From assembly GCA_947377285.1 (NCBI GenBank), contig CANCFT010000014.1, forward strand, positions 1 through 64,000: 64,000 nucleotides of DNA, written 5' to 3'. How positions within the stretch are numbered: the stretch's first letter is position 1; every line of letters begins with the position of its first letter. This DNA is from Bacteriovoracaceae bacterium (GTDB lineage: Bacteria > Bdellovibrionota > Bacteriovoracia > Bacteriovoracales > Bacteriovoracaceae). The notes under the pieces are model-generated. The model was not told where the DNA came from. It ran no database searches and saw nothing but the letters and a program-made list of their open reading frames with translations. This document shows positions 41,733 through 50,685 of this stretch, in pieces. Position numbers and translations under genes: made by a program.

Positions 41733-42640
41733 TATCCCCTATAGAAGTGCACTTGATTCCTACCGCCTTCCTTTGCTTTGTACACGGCTTCGTCAGCTCT
41801 TTTAAAAAGATCTGTTCCCGTGATTACACCTTGGCGATAATCTGCAACTCCAATAGAAACTGTAACGGGAAGTCTTTTCCCGTCGTATAGAAATTCTTTA
41901 TTTTCGATGAGTTTTCTTAATCGTTCGGCAATTTCAAAAGATTGTTTCAAGTTTGTTTTCGGAAGTAAAATAACAAACTCTTCTCCGCCGTATCGAGCGA
42001 AAACATCTTGCTCTCTAATTCCATTGGCGCGAATAATAGCGGCCATATCTTTTAAAACATAATCACCAGCATCGTGTCCGTATCCATCATTGAGTTTTTT
42101 AAAGTGGTCTAAGTCAAAAATAACGAGTGAAAGGGGTTCACCTACAACTTTGCACTTATTAACTTCAAGAGCGATTCGGTTGTTAAAATATGTTTTGTTA
42201 TAACAGCCTGTGTGTTTGTCAGTATTGGCTTCGAGGTTGAGTTTGTCATAAGTGAGGCGTTCGGGATCTCCCTTAGGAAGATACTTAAGAGCAATACTCC
42301 CAATTTTTATGATGTCACCTTTAGCAAGTGGAGTGAGGCTTTCAATTTTTTTATTATTAAGGTAAGTCCCGTTTTTTGATCCACAGTCTTCTAGGACATG
42401 GGTTTCTCCACTTGCTAAAAGTTTAAAGTGATAACGAGAAACTCCATTAAACTCTAATGAAATAATATTATCTGCATTTCGACCAATTCCGACCATTGGT
42501 TCAATAAGATCAAAAAGAGTTCCATTGAGATCCCCGCCTACAACTAAAAGCGCAGCTGGTTTTAATTGAGCTTCAATTTCTGAAGCTTGCAGTGCTGCTC
42601 TCAAATCGGTTAATACGATGGTTGTATCGTCATTGCTCAT
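41732..42640 (-). CDS. FHA-GGDEF diguanylate cyclase (DgcB-like)
   Basis: Makes cyclic di-GMP. The 302-residue soluble protein has a Thr-bearing tail (SNDDTTIVLTDL), an FHA phosphothreonine-binding domain (about 30-110: VGIGRNADNIIS, SRYHFKLL, GSKNGTYLNNKKI) and a GGDEF domain (about 135-300) with the active-site RYGGEEFVILLP near residue 218. The inhibitory site RxxD (REQD) lies exactly five residues before GGEEF, so product inhibition is likely. This layout matches DgcB (Bd0742) of Bdellovibrio bacteriovorus, needed for prey entry; orthology is inferred. The gene precedes mutL with a one-base overlap. Confidence 0.9.
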   Translation of the reverse strand: MSNDDTTIVLTDLRAALQASEIEAQLKPAALLVVGGDLNGTLFDLIEPMVGIGRNADNIISLEFNGVSRYHFKLLASGETHVLEDCGSKNGTYLNNKKIESLTPLAKGDIIKIGSIALKYLPKGDPERLTYDKLNLEANTDKHTGCYNKTYFNNRIALEVNKCKVVGEPLSLVIFDLDHFKKLNDGYGHDAGDYVLKDMAAIIRANGIREQDVFARYGGEEFVILLPKTNLKQSFEIAERLRKLIENKEFLYDGKRLPVTVSIGVADYRQGVITGTDLFKRADEAVYKAKEGGRNQVHFYRG

Positions 42641-42697
42641 TTTCTGGGATTCCTTTTGATTGATTCTTTAAGCTCTCATTTTAGCGAATAGTTGAAA

Positions 42698-43954
42698 TTA
42701 TTTCAACTGGTTCAAAAAATGAAAAGCATAAATCTTTCCAGCTTCAACACCTGGTTGATCAAAAGGATCAATCATTAGGTAATCTCCCATCAATGCAGTG
42801 AGAGATTCAAAGAAGAGTATGAGTGAACCAAGATGGAATTCATCATTTTTTTCAATTTTAAGATGAATGGTGGGTCTATTGTTTTCCTGCAAGGCCTTAA
42901 TTGTTCCAACAAGCTCCGCTTTCATCAATTGAGACAAGCTAAAACTTGAGAGCTTTCTTAGGTTTATTCCTGGAAGATCGGTTGCTAGTTTAAAATCTTG
43001 TGCAAAATTTTCCACCTCAATTAGGATAAGGCATTTATCAAGAGGGCCTTCCATAAATAATTGCATTTGAGAATGCTGATCAGTCGCTCCAAATCCTACG
43101 ATAGGTGTAAAGCCAGTATTAATTGTTTCACCTAATCGATTTTTCTTTTTACCTAAACTTTCCGCCCAAAGTTGAGTGAACCAAAATGAAAAAGCTCGCA
43201 ATTTAGAAGAATAGGGCATTAAGACGGTTTGACTAATGTTTTGATTTTTTTTCAAAGAAAAAAGGAATTCAGCAACATTTAAGAGTGGGTTTGCTAATGA
43301 ATTTTCGAGGCAAATTTTTTGAGTTTCTAGCGCACCTAGAACTAATTGATCAATATTAATTCCAGCGAAAAGTGCCGGTAAAAACCCCACCGGAGTGAGA
43401 GCGCAAAACCGACCTCCAACATTGCTTGGAACTTCTAAGCAATGCACTTTTAAAACTTTTGCCAAATCCAGTAATTCACTTTTTTTAGGATCTGTTGCGA
43501 ATATAAAATATTGATGAAGATCAGATTCTTTTACATTTCTCGTGTATAAATATTGAGTCACAATTGAAAGAGCAGCTAAAGTTTCAGCAGTACCTCCAGA
43601 TTTTGAAACAAAATAGAAAAGGCATTCAGATAACTGATAATCATTTAAAACTTCTAATTGGTCGTGAATCTCGTCTGGGTCTATATTGTTAATATAAAGA
43701 AAACGAGTTTTATTTTTTTGGAGTGCACTTACTATCATCTCTGGACCTAGGCTTGAGCCGCCAATTCCAATATGAATAAAAACTTTTCGGTCATTAAATT
43801 GAGAATATATTTTTTTTGAAGTTGTAATATAGTCGGGATTTTCGAAAGTATGAAAAAATTGTGCATTCGGATTAGTAATAATTTCTTTAAATATTTCTAA
43901 TTTTTTTAAATCAATATTTTGAGGTTGTTTAGAAAATTGGAATTTAAGACTCAT
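42698..43954 (-). CDS. pgi: Glucose-6-phosphate isomerase
   Basis: Interconverts glucose-6-P and fructose-6-P. 418 residues from the ATG at 43954, which has GAGGAAAA upstream (a second ATG at 43969 has none). Sugar-phosphate-binding motifs HIGIGGSSLGPEMIV and FYFVSKSGGTAETLAAL are clear, as is the catalytic-region IDPFDQPGVEAGK near the end with the Lys. It is shorter than the E. coli enzyme (about 550) and fits the compact bacterial type. It follows an acyl-CoA dehydrogenase gene by 17 bases in the long minus-strand run. Confidence 0.93.
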   Translation of the reverse strand: MSLKFQFSKQPQNIDLKKLEIFKEIITNPNAQFFHTFENPDYITTSKKIYSQFNDRKVFIHIGIGGSSLGPEMIVSALQKNKTRFLYINNIDPDEIHDQLEVLNDYQLSECLFYFVSKSGGTAETLAALSIVTQYLYTRNVKESDLHQYFIFATDPKKSELLDLAKVLKVHCLEVPSNVGGRFCALTPVGFLPALFAGINIDQLVLGALETQKICLENSLANPLLNVAEFLFSLKKNQNISQTVLMPYSSKLRAFSFWFTQLWAESLGKKKNRLGETINTGFTPIVGFGATDQHSQMQLFMEGPLDKCLILIEVENFAQDFKLATDLPGINLRKLSSFSLSQLMKAELVGTIKALQENNRPTIHLKIEKNDEFHLGSLILFFESLTALMGDYLMIDPFDQPGVEAGKIYAFHFLNQLK

Positions 43955-43971
43955 TATTTTTCCTCGCAATT

Positions 43972-45120
43972 TTAATGTTTGCTGTACTCTTTTTTTAACA
44001 AGCGAGCAATGACTACTCTTTGAATTTGATTTGTCCCTTCGACTATTTGAAGAACTTTTGCATCTCTCATGAATCGCTCAACTGGATATTCTTTGGTGTA
44101 ACCAACTCCCCCTAAAATTTGGACAGCATCAGTTGTTACTCTCATTGCTGTATCTGTTGCTTTCAATTTAGCCATACAAGCTAATTTGGCGTTGGGAGTG
44201 CCCGAATCGTAATCCTTTGCTGCCTGTAAAACAAGTAGTCTTGAGCATTCTATTTCAAGGGCCATATCGGCCATCATAAATTGGAGGCCTTGAAAATCAA
44301 AAATAGGTTGTTTAAACTGTTGTCGACTTAAGGCATAACGAACAGATTCATCTAGAGCACGCTCAGCACAGCCAACAGCTATTGCGCCGATGGTAAAACG
44401 GCCTTTATCCAATGCCGCCATGGCAATTTTAAATCCATCGCCCTCATTGGCAAGTAGGTTTTCGGCAGGAATAAAGCAATTATGGAAGAGAAGTTCGCGT
44501 GTAGGAGAGACTCGCCATCCCATTTTTTTCTCTTTTTTACCGAAACTAAAACCTGGGGTGCCATCTCTGACAATAAAAGCAGAAACTCCACTGCTCCCAG
44601 CTGCTCCGGTTCTCGCCATCACGATATAAGTTTTAGCTATTCCGCCAGAAGTAATCCATATTTTAGAACCATTTAAGAGATATCCCTCAGTCCCATCTTG
44701 TGTTGTTTTTTTGGCAGATGTAATTAAAGAGGCAGCATCTGAGCCTGCGCCTGATTCACTTAGGCAAAAGGCCCCAATTTCTATTCCGCTGGATAATGCA
44801 GGTAAATATTGTTTTTTCTGAACAACACTTCCAAATTCATTGAGTATAGCTTGAACCATGCTCGAAACAGAAATGGTCACTGCATAAGACACAGAATATT
44901 TAGCTATTTCACAAAGTGCTATTGAGAAATCTTGATAAGATAAACCCACTCCACCAAATTCTTCTGGCAAAGTCATTCCTGTAAAACCAAGTTCGCCTAA
45001 TTCATTAAAAATATCCATACGAAAAGTTTCAGTTTCATCATCATGTTCCATATGAGGTTCAATTTTTTGAAGACAAAATTTTTGTAATTGATTTTTTAAT
45101 TCTAATTGTATTTCATTCAT
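43972..45120 (-). CDS. Acyl-CoA dehydrogenase
   Basis: FAD-dependent acyl-CoA dehydrogenase, 382 residues. Motifs: GAFCLSESGAGSDAASL, NGSKIWITSGGIAKTYIVM, LDKGRFTIGAIAVGCAERALDE, RQQFKQPIFDFQGLQFMMADMA and at the end RDAKVLQIVEGTNQIQR with the Glu in VEGTNQ. Substrate range cannot be read from sequence. It lies ten bases after a second acyl-CoA dehydrogenase gene and 17 bases before pgi. Confidence 0.92.
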   Translation of the reverse strand: MNEIQLELKNQLQKFCLQKIEPHMEHDDETETFRMDIFNELGELGFTGMTLPEEFGGVGLSYQDFSIALCEIAKYSVSYAVTISVSSMVQAILNEFGSVVQKKQYLPALSSGIEIGAFCLSESGAGSDAASLITSAKKTTQDGTEGYLLNGSKIWITSGGIAKTYIVMARTGAAGSSGVSAFIVRDGTPGFSFGKKEKKMGWRVSPTRELLFHNCFIPAENLLANEGDGFKIAMAALDKGRFTIGAIAVGCAERALDESVRYALSRQQFKQPIFDFQGLQFMMADMALEIECSRLLVLQAAKDYDSGTPNAKLACMAKLKATDTAMRVTTDAVQILGGVGYTKEYPVERFMRDAKVLQIVEGTNQIQRVVIARLLKKEYSKH

Positions 45121-45130
45121 AAATTTAGTT

Positions 45131-46273
45131 TTAGTCCTTTAAGTCTTTTAAAAGATTTTTTGCAATAATCATGATCATCACTTCATTTGTCCCCGCACCA
45201 ATTTCATTAAGTTTATTATCTCTCATCATTCGCTCTAGTGGGAACTCGCGAGAATAACCATAGCCACCATGAAGTTGAATAGCATCGAGTGCAATTTTAG
45301 TCGCCATCTTAGGAAGGGCCAGTTTTACTTGCGCTGCCATTGAAGGACCTTTTTCACCCATGTCATATTTTTTTGCAGTCGTGTACAAAAAACTTCTCAT
45401 CATTTCAGTTTCAGTGGCCATCTCTGCAATCATTTTTTGAATCATTTGAAAAGATCCTAAATGCTTGCCAAATTGCTTGCGCTCTCCTGCATACTTTATG
45501 CATTGATCAACACAGGCTTGAGCAATTCCTAGAGAAATTCCTGCAATTGTTATGCGTTCTATATCTAAATTTTTCATCATATGATAAATTGAATCGCCTT
45601 CTTTTCCGACAAGGTTTGCCTTGGGTACTTTGGCATTTTCAAAAATTAATTCACCAGTTGGACTAGATCTCATTCCCATTTTATGAATTGGTTTTCCCAC
45701 TGAAAATCCAAGAGTTCCTTTTTCAACAATAAAAGTTGAAAGATTTTTTCTTTCTTCACCTGTGCGAGTATAAACATAAGCGATGTCGGCATACTGGGCA
45801 TTGGTAATCCACATTTTAGTCCCGTTGATGAGATAACTCTCTCCATCTTTACGGGCTTTTGTTTGAATCCCTACAGCATCTGAGCCATATTCAGGTTCAC
45901 TCATCCCCATGCAACCAATCATTTCACCAGAAATGAGTTTCGGTAGATATTTTTCTTTTTGGATTTCAGAACCATTATTTTGAATATTGTTTACACAAAG
46001 TATAGAATGGGCGAGATAGGAAAGAGTTGAACCAGCACAAGCTTTTCCAAATTCTTCCATAACAATCGTCGCTGCGACGGCACCCATGCCTGCACCACCG
46101 TATTCAGGATCAGCGGTAATTCCTAATACGCCAAGGTCACCCATTTTTTTAAAAGCATTTAAATTAAAACTTTCAGCTTCATCATGAGCATGAGCGAAAG
46201 GTGCCAATTCTTTTTGGGCAAAATCCTTACAGAGTCTTTGAAGGTCTTTTTCCTCATCAGTGAAAAACCACAT
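45131..46273 (-). CDS. Acyl-CoA dehydrogenase, isovaleryl-like type
   Basis: FAD enzyme of 380 residues: IGCMGMSEPEYGSDAVGIQ, GTKMWITNAQYADIAYVYT, GMRSSPTGELIFENAKVP, RKQFGKHLGSFQMIQKMIAEMAT and NKLNEIGAGTNEVMIMII at the C-terminus. Here the last motif has Gly-Ala-Gly-Thr-Asn-Glu, so the usual catalytic Glu of YEGT is replaced by Ala and the base must lie elsewhere. In isovaleryl-CoA dehydrogenases the base is on another helix, with Ala/Gly at this site, which fits a branched-chain (leucine) route. Head gene of the long minus-strand run to the NRAMP-related gene. Confidence 0.88.
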   Translation of the reverse strand: MWFFTDEEKDLQRLCKDFAQKELAPFAHAHDEAESFNLNAFKKMGDLGVLGITADPEYGGAGMGAVAATIVMEEFGKACAGSTLSYLAHSILCVNNIQNNGSEIQKEKYLPKLISGEMIGCMGMSEPEYGSDAVGIQTKARKDGESYLINGTKMWITNAQYADIAYVYTRTGEERKNLSTFIVEKGTLGFSVGKPIHKMGMRSSPTGELIFENAKVPKANLVGKEGDSIYHMMKNLDIERITIAGISLGIAQACVDQCIKYAGERKQFGKHLGSFQMIQKMIAEMATETEMMRSFLYTTAKKYDMGEKGPSMAAQVKLALPKMATKIALDAIQLHGGYGYSREFPLERMMRDNKLNEIGAGTNEVMIMIIAKNLLKDLKD

Positions 46274-46303
46274 TGCTTAACCGCCTTTTTGCAGATTATA
46301 ATT
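46274..46303 (+). promoter_or_regulatory. Putative promoter of the glycosidase-like gene
   Basis: TTGCTT (46274-46279), an 18-base spacer, then a perfect TATAAT (46298-46303). It points toward the gene starting at 46372, giving a leader of about 60 bases. The -35 box abuts the start codon of the divergent acyl-CoA dehydrogenase gene. Confidence 0.5.
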
Positions 46304-46371
46304 TTTGATATTATTAGAACCTAAATTTATAACAAATTTAGACGGACACTGTAAGACATGAGGTGTTAGTA

Positions 46372-48099
46372 GTGACTCTCACGACCCCCGTTCCGCGAGA
46401 CCTAGATGCAGTATTTCCAGGCGAGAATTGGTTTTTCTATTGGAAAACTTCGGCCAGTCTTTGGAGAACAAAGCTTCAGGAGTTCCCTGGAACTAAAATT
46501 ATAATCCCTATTAATTGGTCTTTTCACTCTGAAACAGGTGATCAGTTTGATTTTGACGAACATCGTCCTGAAACTAATTTAAAAAAATTAGTTGAAATTG
46601 CTAAGGAAGTTGGAAAACAAGTGGTTTTTTTTCTTCCTTTAACTCCAGCTCCTTTTTTGGCCAATGGCGGTCTGCCCCATTTATTGGCAAGAGGTTTGGC
46701 CCTAAACAATGAACAGATGGCCTACGGGATTATTGATGCCGATGACAATCTGATAAAAATTTATTCTTTTTTTGACCCAAGAGTTTTTGAAGCTTTTGAT
46801 CAATTTGTTAAAAAACTTGGACAATATTTCGCCAATAATTCAATTGCTGCAGATTTATGGGGTATTCGTTGTGGTTTTTTTGAAAATGGACAATTTCGAA
46901 GTTTTTTAGAAGATACTTCGACTACTTTTGATCAAGCTTTTCGCCGATTTTTACAAAGTAAAAATCAAGGTGATCAAAGTATTTCCCCTATAGAAGAAAA
47001 GCAATATGCATTTGAATTTAATAAAAATGTGCAAGATCTATATGAAACAAACGCTAGAGAATCGATTGGGACAAATTTCGAAGGGACTCTTGATGTTGCT
47101 TTTTTGGGAGCGAGTACTTCAAAATTTCTAAAAAGACTTTCCGGATCTATTTCAACAGTTGATTATTCTTCAGAGCTCTATGAATCCCTTGCTAAAGATA
47201 TTGTTCCTTCATCTGTATTAATTAATTCCCGATCGAAAAAAGGTGTTTTATCTAGAGAGTTAAATGATTTAGTGGCCAATTCCTATTTGCCTGCTCGTTT
47301 GGCCATTAATTCAGCTTATGATTTTGAAGATGTGGCGGTTTATTCACCACTTTCATTTTTTAAAGTTTACGAAAAAATTGATGGTGTCAGCTCGCTATTT
47401 CAAAGTTGGGAGCAGCTCAACCTTTGGACATACCTGCATAAAACATTTGGCTGGAGTTATAAAGTTATCAACTCTGATACCTTAAAACTGCATGAGCATA
47501 AAAGTCCTTATCAAGAACATGTTCATTTATTTCACGGTCACGATGTCGATAAAACATTATTTAATTATATTTTAAAAACATTTATGAATGGCGGTAGAGT
47601 TATCCTTAATCGCTCTGGATTATCTGAGGAATATTTAAAACGATTTGAAACCTTTACTCTCGAAAATAATTTGTTAGTTGAAAAAGTTCACTTTAAAACT
47701 CAAATTCAAAATATTTCTTTAGGTGAAGGCCGATTAATCGTCATCGATGGCGACCAGTTTGGTGAGTTATCGACAAATGAATATGAAGATTTTTGGAAAA
47801 AAATTGTTGAAACGTTTTCTCTCCTTCATATTCCAATTCAAAATGTTGATGGAGTCGATTATTATTGGCGGACGAGACCATCTTCAACTAACGAATTAAA
47901 ATTTGAAGAGGTGAGGAGATTGAGTCTTTACAACCCAACAAGTTACCGAAAAAAAATAAAAATGAATTTATCTCGAAATTTTGTTGTCTATAAAGTTCTC
48001 GATGAAATAAATGTTATTGTTCAAACATTTCCTAATGAACTTGAGATTGAAATTTCTCCGGAAGGTTCAGTGATTGTCGATTTTGGAGTCTTTTCATGA
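46372..48099 (+). CDS. Glycoside-hydrolase-like (GH35/GH42-type barrel) protein
   Basis: About 575 residues from a GTG at 46372, with GAGG eight bases upstream (another GTG lies at 46363). The first 120 residues look like the start of a beta-galactosidase-type TIM barrel: TKIIIPINWSFHSETGDQFDF, then LKKLVEIAKEVGKQVVFFLPLTPAPF. The next section (ADLWGIRCGFFENG) could carry a barrel strand, but I cannot place both catalytic acids. The region near 400-440 (NYILKTFMNGGRVILNRSG) resembles the Rossmann-like trimerisation domain of GH42. No signal peptide, so cytoplasmic. It is followed with a 4-base overlap by a small gene. Family placement is tentative. Confidence 0.6.
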   Translation: MTLTTPVPRDLDAVFPGENWFFYWKTSASLWRTKLQEFPGTKIIIPINWSFHSETGDQFDFDEHRPETNLKKLVEIAKEVGKQVVFFLPLTPAPFLANGGLPHLLARGLALNNEQMAYGIIDADDNLIKIYSFFDPRVFEAFDQFVKKLGQYFANNSIAADLWGIRCGFFENGQFRSFLEDTSTTFDQAFRRFLQSKNQGDQSISPIEEKQYAFEFNKNVQDLYETNARESIGTNFEGTLDVAFLGASTSKFLKRLSGSISTVDYSSELYESLAKDIVPSSVLINSRSKKGVLSRELNDLVANSYLPARLAINSAYDFEDVAVYSPLSFFKVYEKIDGVSSLFQSWEQLNLWTYLHKTFGWSYKVINSDTLKLHEHKSPYQEHVHLFHGHDVDKTLFNYILKTFMNGGRVILNRSGLSEEYLKRFETFTLENNLLVEKVHFKTQIQNISLGEGRLIVIDGDQFGELSTNEYEDFWKKIVETFSLLHIPIQNVDGVDYYWRTRPSSTNELKFEEVRRLSLYNPTSYRKKIKMNLSRNFVVYKVLDEINVIVQTFPNELEIEISPEGSVIVDFGVFS

Positions 48100-48509
48100 A
48101 GGATACTGAATATATTGTAGGTGTTTATAATGCCATTAATGAAAATCCTGAAAATTTAGGAAGCACGGCTTATTACCTGATTTACCTTTTAGATGAAAAA
48201 AGTTTATTGGATAAATCCCTTGCTCATAAAATTTATAATAATCATTTTAAATCTGATTTAGATAACTCAGAATTTTCTAAGAATATGATTGGACCTTTTG
48301 AGTCGACTGTCGTTCTTAATCAATTTGCTTTTAAGTTATGTGAAGAATTAAATGCAGAAAAAGTGAGTTTGCTTTCAGTGCAAGAGTATAATTCTCTTTT
48401 AGAAGGGACCCTGTCGGCCTCGGATTTTTACCGAGACCTTTTGCTTAAGGGCAATGTAATGGAAAACATAGAACGAAAGAAAAAAGGCTTTTTAAGTCGG
48501 TTTTTTTAA
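48096..48509 (+). CDS. Hypothetical protein coupled to the glycosidase-like gene
   Basis: A 137-residue acidic protein without a recognised family. Predicted mostly helical; it ends in a short basic tail (ERKKKGFLSRFF), which might touch the membrane or nucleic acid. Its ATG overlaps the stop of the preceding gene (ATGA), so the two are translated together. It converges on, and overlaps by four bases, the LysM lipoprotein gene. No cofactor or catalytic motif seen. Confidence 0.6.
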   Translation: MKDTEYIVGVYNAINENPENLGSTAYYLIYLLDEKSLLDKSLAHKIYNNHFKSDLDNSEFSKNMIGPFESTVVLNQFAFKLCEELNAEKVSLLSVQEYNSLLEGTLSASDFYRDLLLKGNVMENIERKKKGFLSRFF

Positions 48510-49600
48510 TGAACTAATGCTTCGTCTATAATGGCATCGGATTGCATTTCTTCTTTTATATTTTTAATTTCACCTAAATCTGATTTCTCTCTTTGCGGAG
48601 CAGCTTGCTCTAAATTTGTAAGGTCAATTTCTTGCTCAGTTATATTTTGTTTTTCAAGTTTAGAAATAGCTTGATCTACTTTTACTTCTTCAATGGCCTT
48701 TGATTCTTCAAGTTTCGATATTTCATTGGCGATTACTTTTGGTTGAGCCGCTTCTGGTTGAACGTAATTGGCCATGGTTGTGCCTTTATAATAAAGAGTA
48801 AAGCCAGCATAGATGACATTTGGATTTTTAATAAGTGGTTTATTGTTTTCCCAAATTTTTTTCCATTTTGTAGGAGTTTGATAAACAGATTTTGAAATTG
48901 TCCCCAAAGTTTCACCTGTTTTAATCAAATAAGCAGTACCCTCAGGACTCCAAACAAATGCTTTTGCTGGTGCCTTATATTTTAATTCCATATTTGTTCT
49001 TAATGCAGAATTCTTAGATAGTTTTGCACCATTCATATTTTTGATGTCTTTCCATTTTGAAACATCACCATAAATTTTAAAAGCTATTTGCATTAAGGTT
49101 TCACCTTTTTGCACTTTATAGTTCATTACTGTTCCAGGTGCAGCGTTGTCAGCTACGCTTTCTGTCGGTTCAGATTTTATTTCTGGAAGTGACTCTTCAA
49201 CTTTAACTTTTTTAATTTCAGGCTCTGCAGCAGTTTTTGGAGCTGTTCCTGTAAATTGGTCCTCTAGGGACTTTTGTTCAGTTGATGCTTCTGCAATTGC
49301 TTCTAATTTAACTTCTGGTTTAGCTTCTTCTTTAAAGCCAAGGTCAGCATTAGAAATATCTGTCGGTGCATCAGCTGCAGCCGTTTTCGTTTCTTCTTTT
49401 GTTTCGTTCATTGTCTTTGAAAATAAATCATCAGCTGTTCCATTTTCAGATCTAACTTCAACAGACACTGTATTTTCAGCAGTCTTGGAATCAGTTGGCT
49501 GGTCACTCGATTTCATTTTGTCTATGAGTCCACAAGAAACACTGAGTGAAGAAATTATAAGTGAGAGAAATAAAAATTTAAAAATATTTTTTCTTTTCAA
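48506..49600 (-). CDS. LysM-domain lipoprotein
   Basis: A 364-residue envelope lipoprotein. The start is a TTG at 49600 with GGAG six bases upstream, giving a signal peptide MKRKNIFKFLFLSLIISS and the lipobox region SVSCG. A Glu/Lys/Ala-rich linker of about 130 residues follows, then two LysM-type units that should bind peptidoglycan: YKVQKGETLMQIAFKIYGD and YLIKTGETLGTISKSVY, each followed by a WKxIxxxN motif. The tail is charged and helical. Probably tethers outer membrane and cell wall. Single gene. An antisense frame over the low-complexity linker is spurious. Confidence 0.85.
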   Translation of the reverse strand: MKRKNIFKFLFLSLIISSLSVSCGLIDKMKSSDQPTDSKTAENTVSVEVRSENGTADDLFSKTMNETKEETKTAAADAPTDISNADLGFKEEAKPEVKLEAIAEASTEQKSLEDQFTGTAPKTAAEPEIKKVKVEESLPEIKSEPTESVADNAAPGTVMNYKVQKGETLMQIAFKIYGDVSKWKDIKNMNGAKLSKNSALRTNMELKYKAPAKAFVWSPEGTAYLIKTGETLGTISKSVYQTPTKWKKIWENNKPLIKNPNVIYAGFTLYYKGTTMANYVQPEAAQPKVIANEISKLEESKAIEEVKVDQAISKLEKQNITEQEIDLTNLEQAAPQREKSDLGEIKNIKEEMQSDAIIDEALVH

Positions 49601-49714
49601 GTGAAGCTCCTTTGAATTCCAAATCGATAACCTAATTATATCCTTATACAGGATAAGAGAGTTAACTCTTTTCAAGGAGAGTGGAAAAGATTGCCTATTT
49701 TAAATCCGACTAAA

Positions 49715-50575
49715 TTAAGGTGAATACTCAAGTATAACTTCGAGTGGTTTATGATCAGATCCCTGATAAAATTCTTCAACTTTTGCAGAAATAATTTTAA
49801 TATTTTCACTAAAATAAAAATGGTCAAGAGGGTGCTTATTGAATCTCAGCCTAAAATCAGGAGAGAATGCGGCTTCCTTTAAGTTGAGTCTTTGAGTTAA
49901 GTTTTTAAGTATTTCATTGCGTTCATTATCCCAGGAGTTAAAATCTCCGGCCAATATTAGGGGCTTTGGTAAATTTTTAATATTCTCGTAAAGATGATTC
50001 ATTTCTTTTTGATAGGCCGCCCCATCAACAAAATTAATTCCATGAATATTAACGACTGTTAATAGTTTTTTGGAAAATTGAATTGGATACTGGGTAATCA
50101 ATGTCATTTTTGGAGAATTAAGAACTGGTTCTAGGATTTCAGATCTTAAAAAATGTACGGTTGTAGGTTCTACCGGACAAATCGTGGCCACGCCGGTTCT
50201 AATTGAATTTTTACCATATAAAAATGATGTCGCCGTTACATAAAAATAATTGGGAAAAATATTAAAAACTTGTCTCATTTGACTGTCTAAATACATCTCT
50301 TGGGATAAAACTAAGTCTTTTTGATAAGCTAATTTCACAAAGTCCCCGGCAAATGTTTCATTTGCGCCTTTATGAAGGTTCCAAACTAAGACATTAAGTC
50401 GTTTGGGCAATTCAAATTGAGACTCATTGCCAAATGTAAAAATGACATCATTATCGGCCGGAACGGGATGGGCGTAACTGACTGCGGCAAAACCCACATT
50501 AAAGAGGCTTAAAGATATGATTAAAATGAAACTTTGTCCTAATTTTTTCGAGACTTTTGAATAATATTTCATCAT
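49715..50575 (-). CDS. Secreted endonuclease/exonuclease/phosphatase-family protein
   Basis: A 286-residue EEP-fold enzyme with an N-terminal signal peptide (SFILIISLSLFNVGFAAVSYA). Catalytic motifs in order: LVWNLHKGAN (Asn), DLVLSQEMYL (metal Glu), VVNIHGINF (His), AGDFNSWDNE (Asp and Asn), PLDHFYFS and GSDHKPLEVIL (Asp-His). All active-site residues of Mg-dependent phosphodiesterases are present, so it is probably active outside the inner membrane on nucleic acid or a phosphoester. A role in prey DNA digestion would fit a predator but is not shown. GGGAAAAA precedes the ATG. Single gene, divergent from rlmN. Confidence 0.87.
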   Translation of the reverse strand: MMKYYSKVSKKLGQSFILIISLSLFNVGFAAVSYAHPVPADNDVIFTFGNESQFELPKRLNVLVWNLHKGANETFAGDFVKLAYQKDLVLSQEMYLDSQMRQVFNIFPNYFYVTATSFLYGKNSIRTGVATICPVEPTTVHFLRSEILEPVLNSPKMTLITQYPIQFSKKLLTVVNIHGINFVDGAAYQKEMNHLYENIKNLPKPLILAGDFNSWDNERNEILKNLTQRLNLKEAAFSPDFRLRFNKHPLDHFYFSENIKIISAKVEEFYQGSDHKPLEVILEYSP

Positions 50576-50685
50576 TTTTTCCCTTAAAAAAGATCTATTG
50601 ACTTAGGTATCATAGCTATAAGGGCTACCTTTGTAAAAATTACTTTGTGTCGCCATTTTTAAGATTATTTGCTATAAGTCCTACT

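Noticed and set aside
49146..49604. A 152-codon antisense frame over the LysM lipoprotein linker
   Set aside because: Low-complexity Ser/Ala/Val product that mirrors the Glu/Lys/Ala-rich linker of the real gene, with no ribosome site.
50598..50622. TTGACT and TATAAG as an rlmN promoter
   Set aside because: The spacer is only 13 bases, too short for a sigma-70 promoter.
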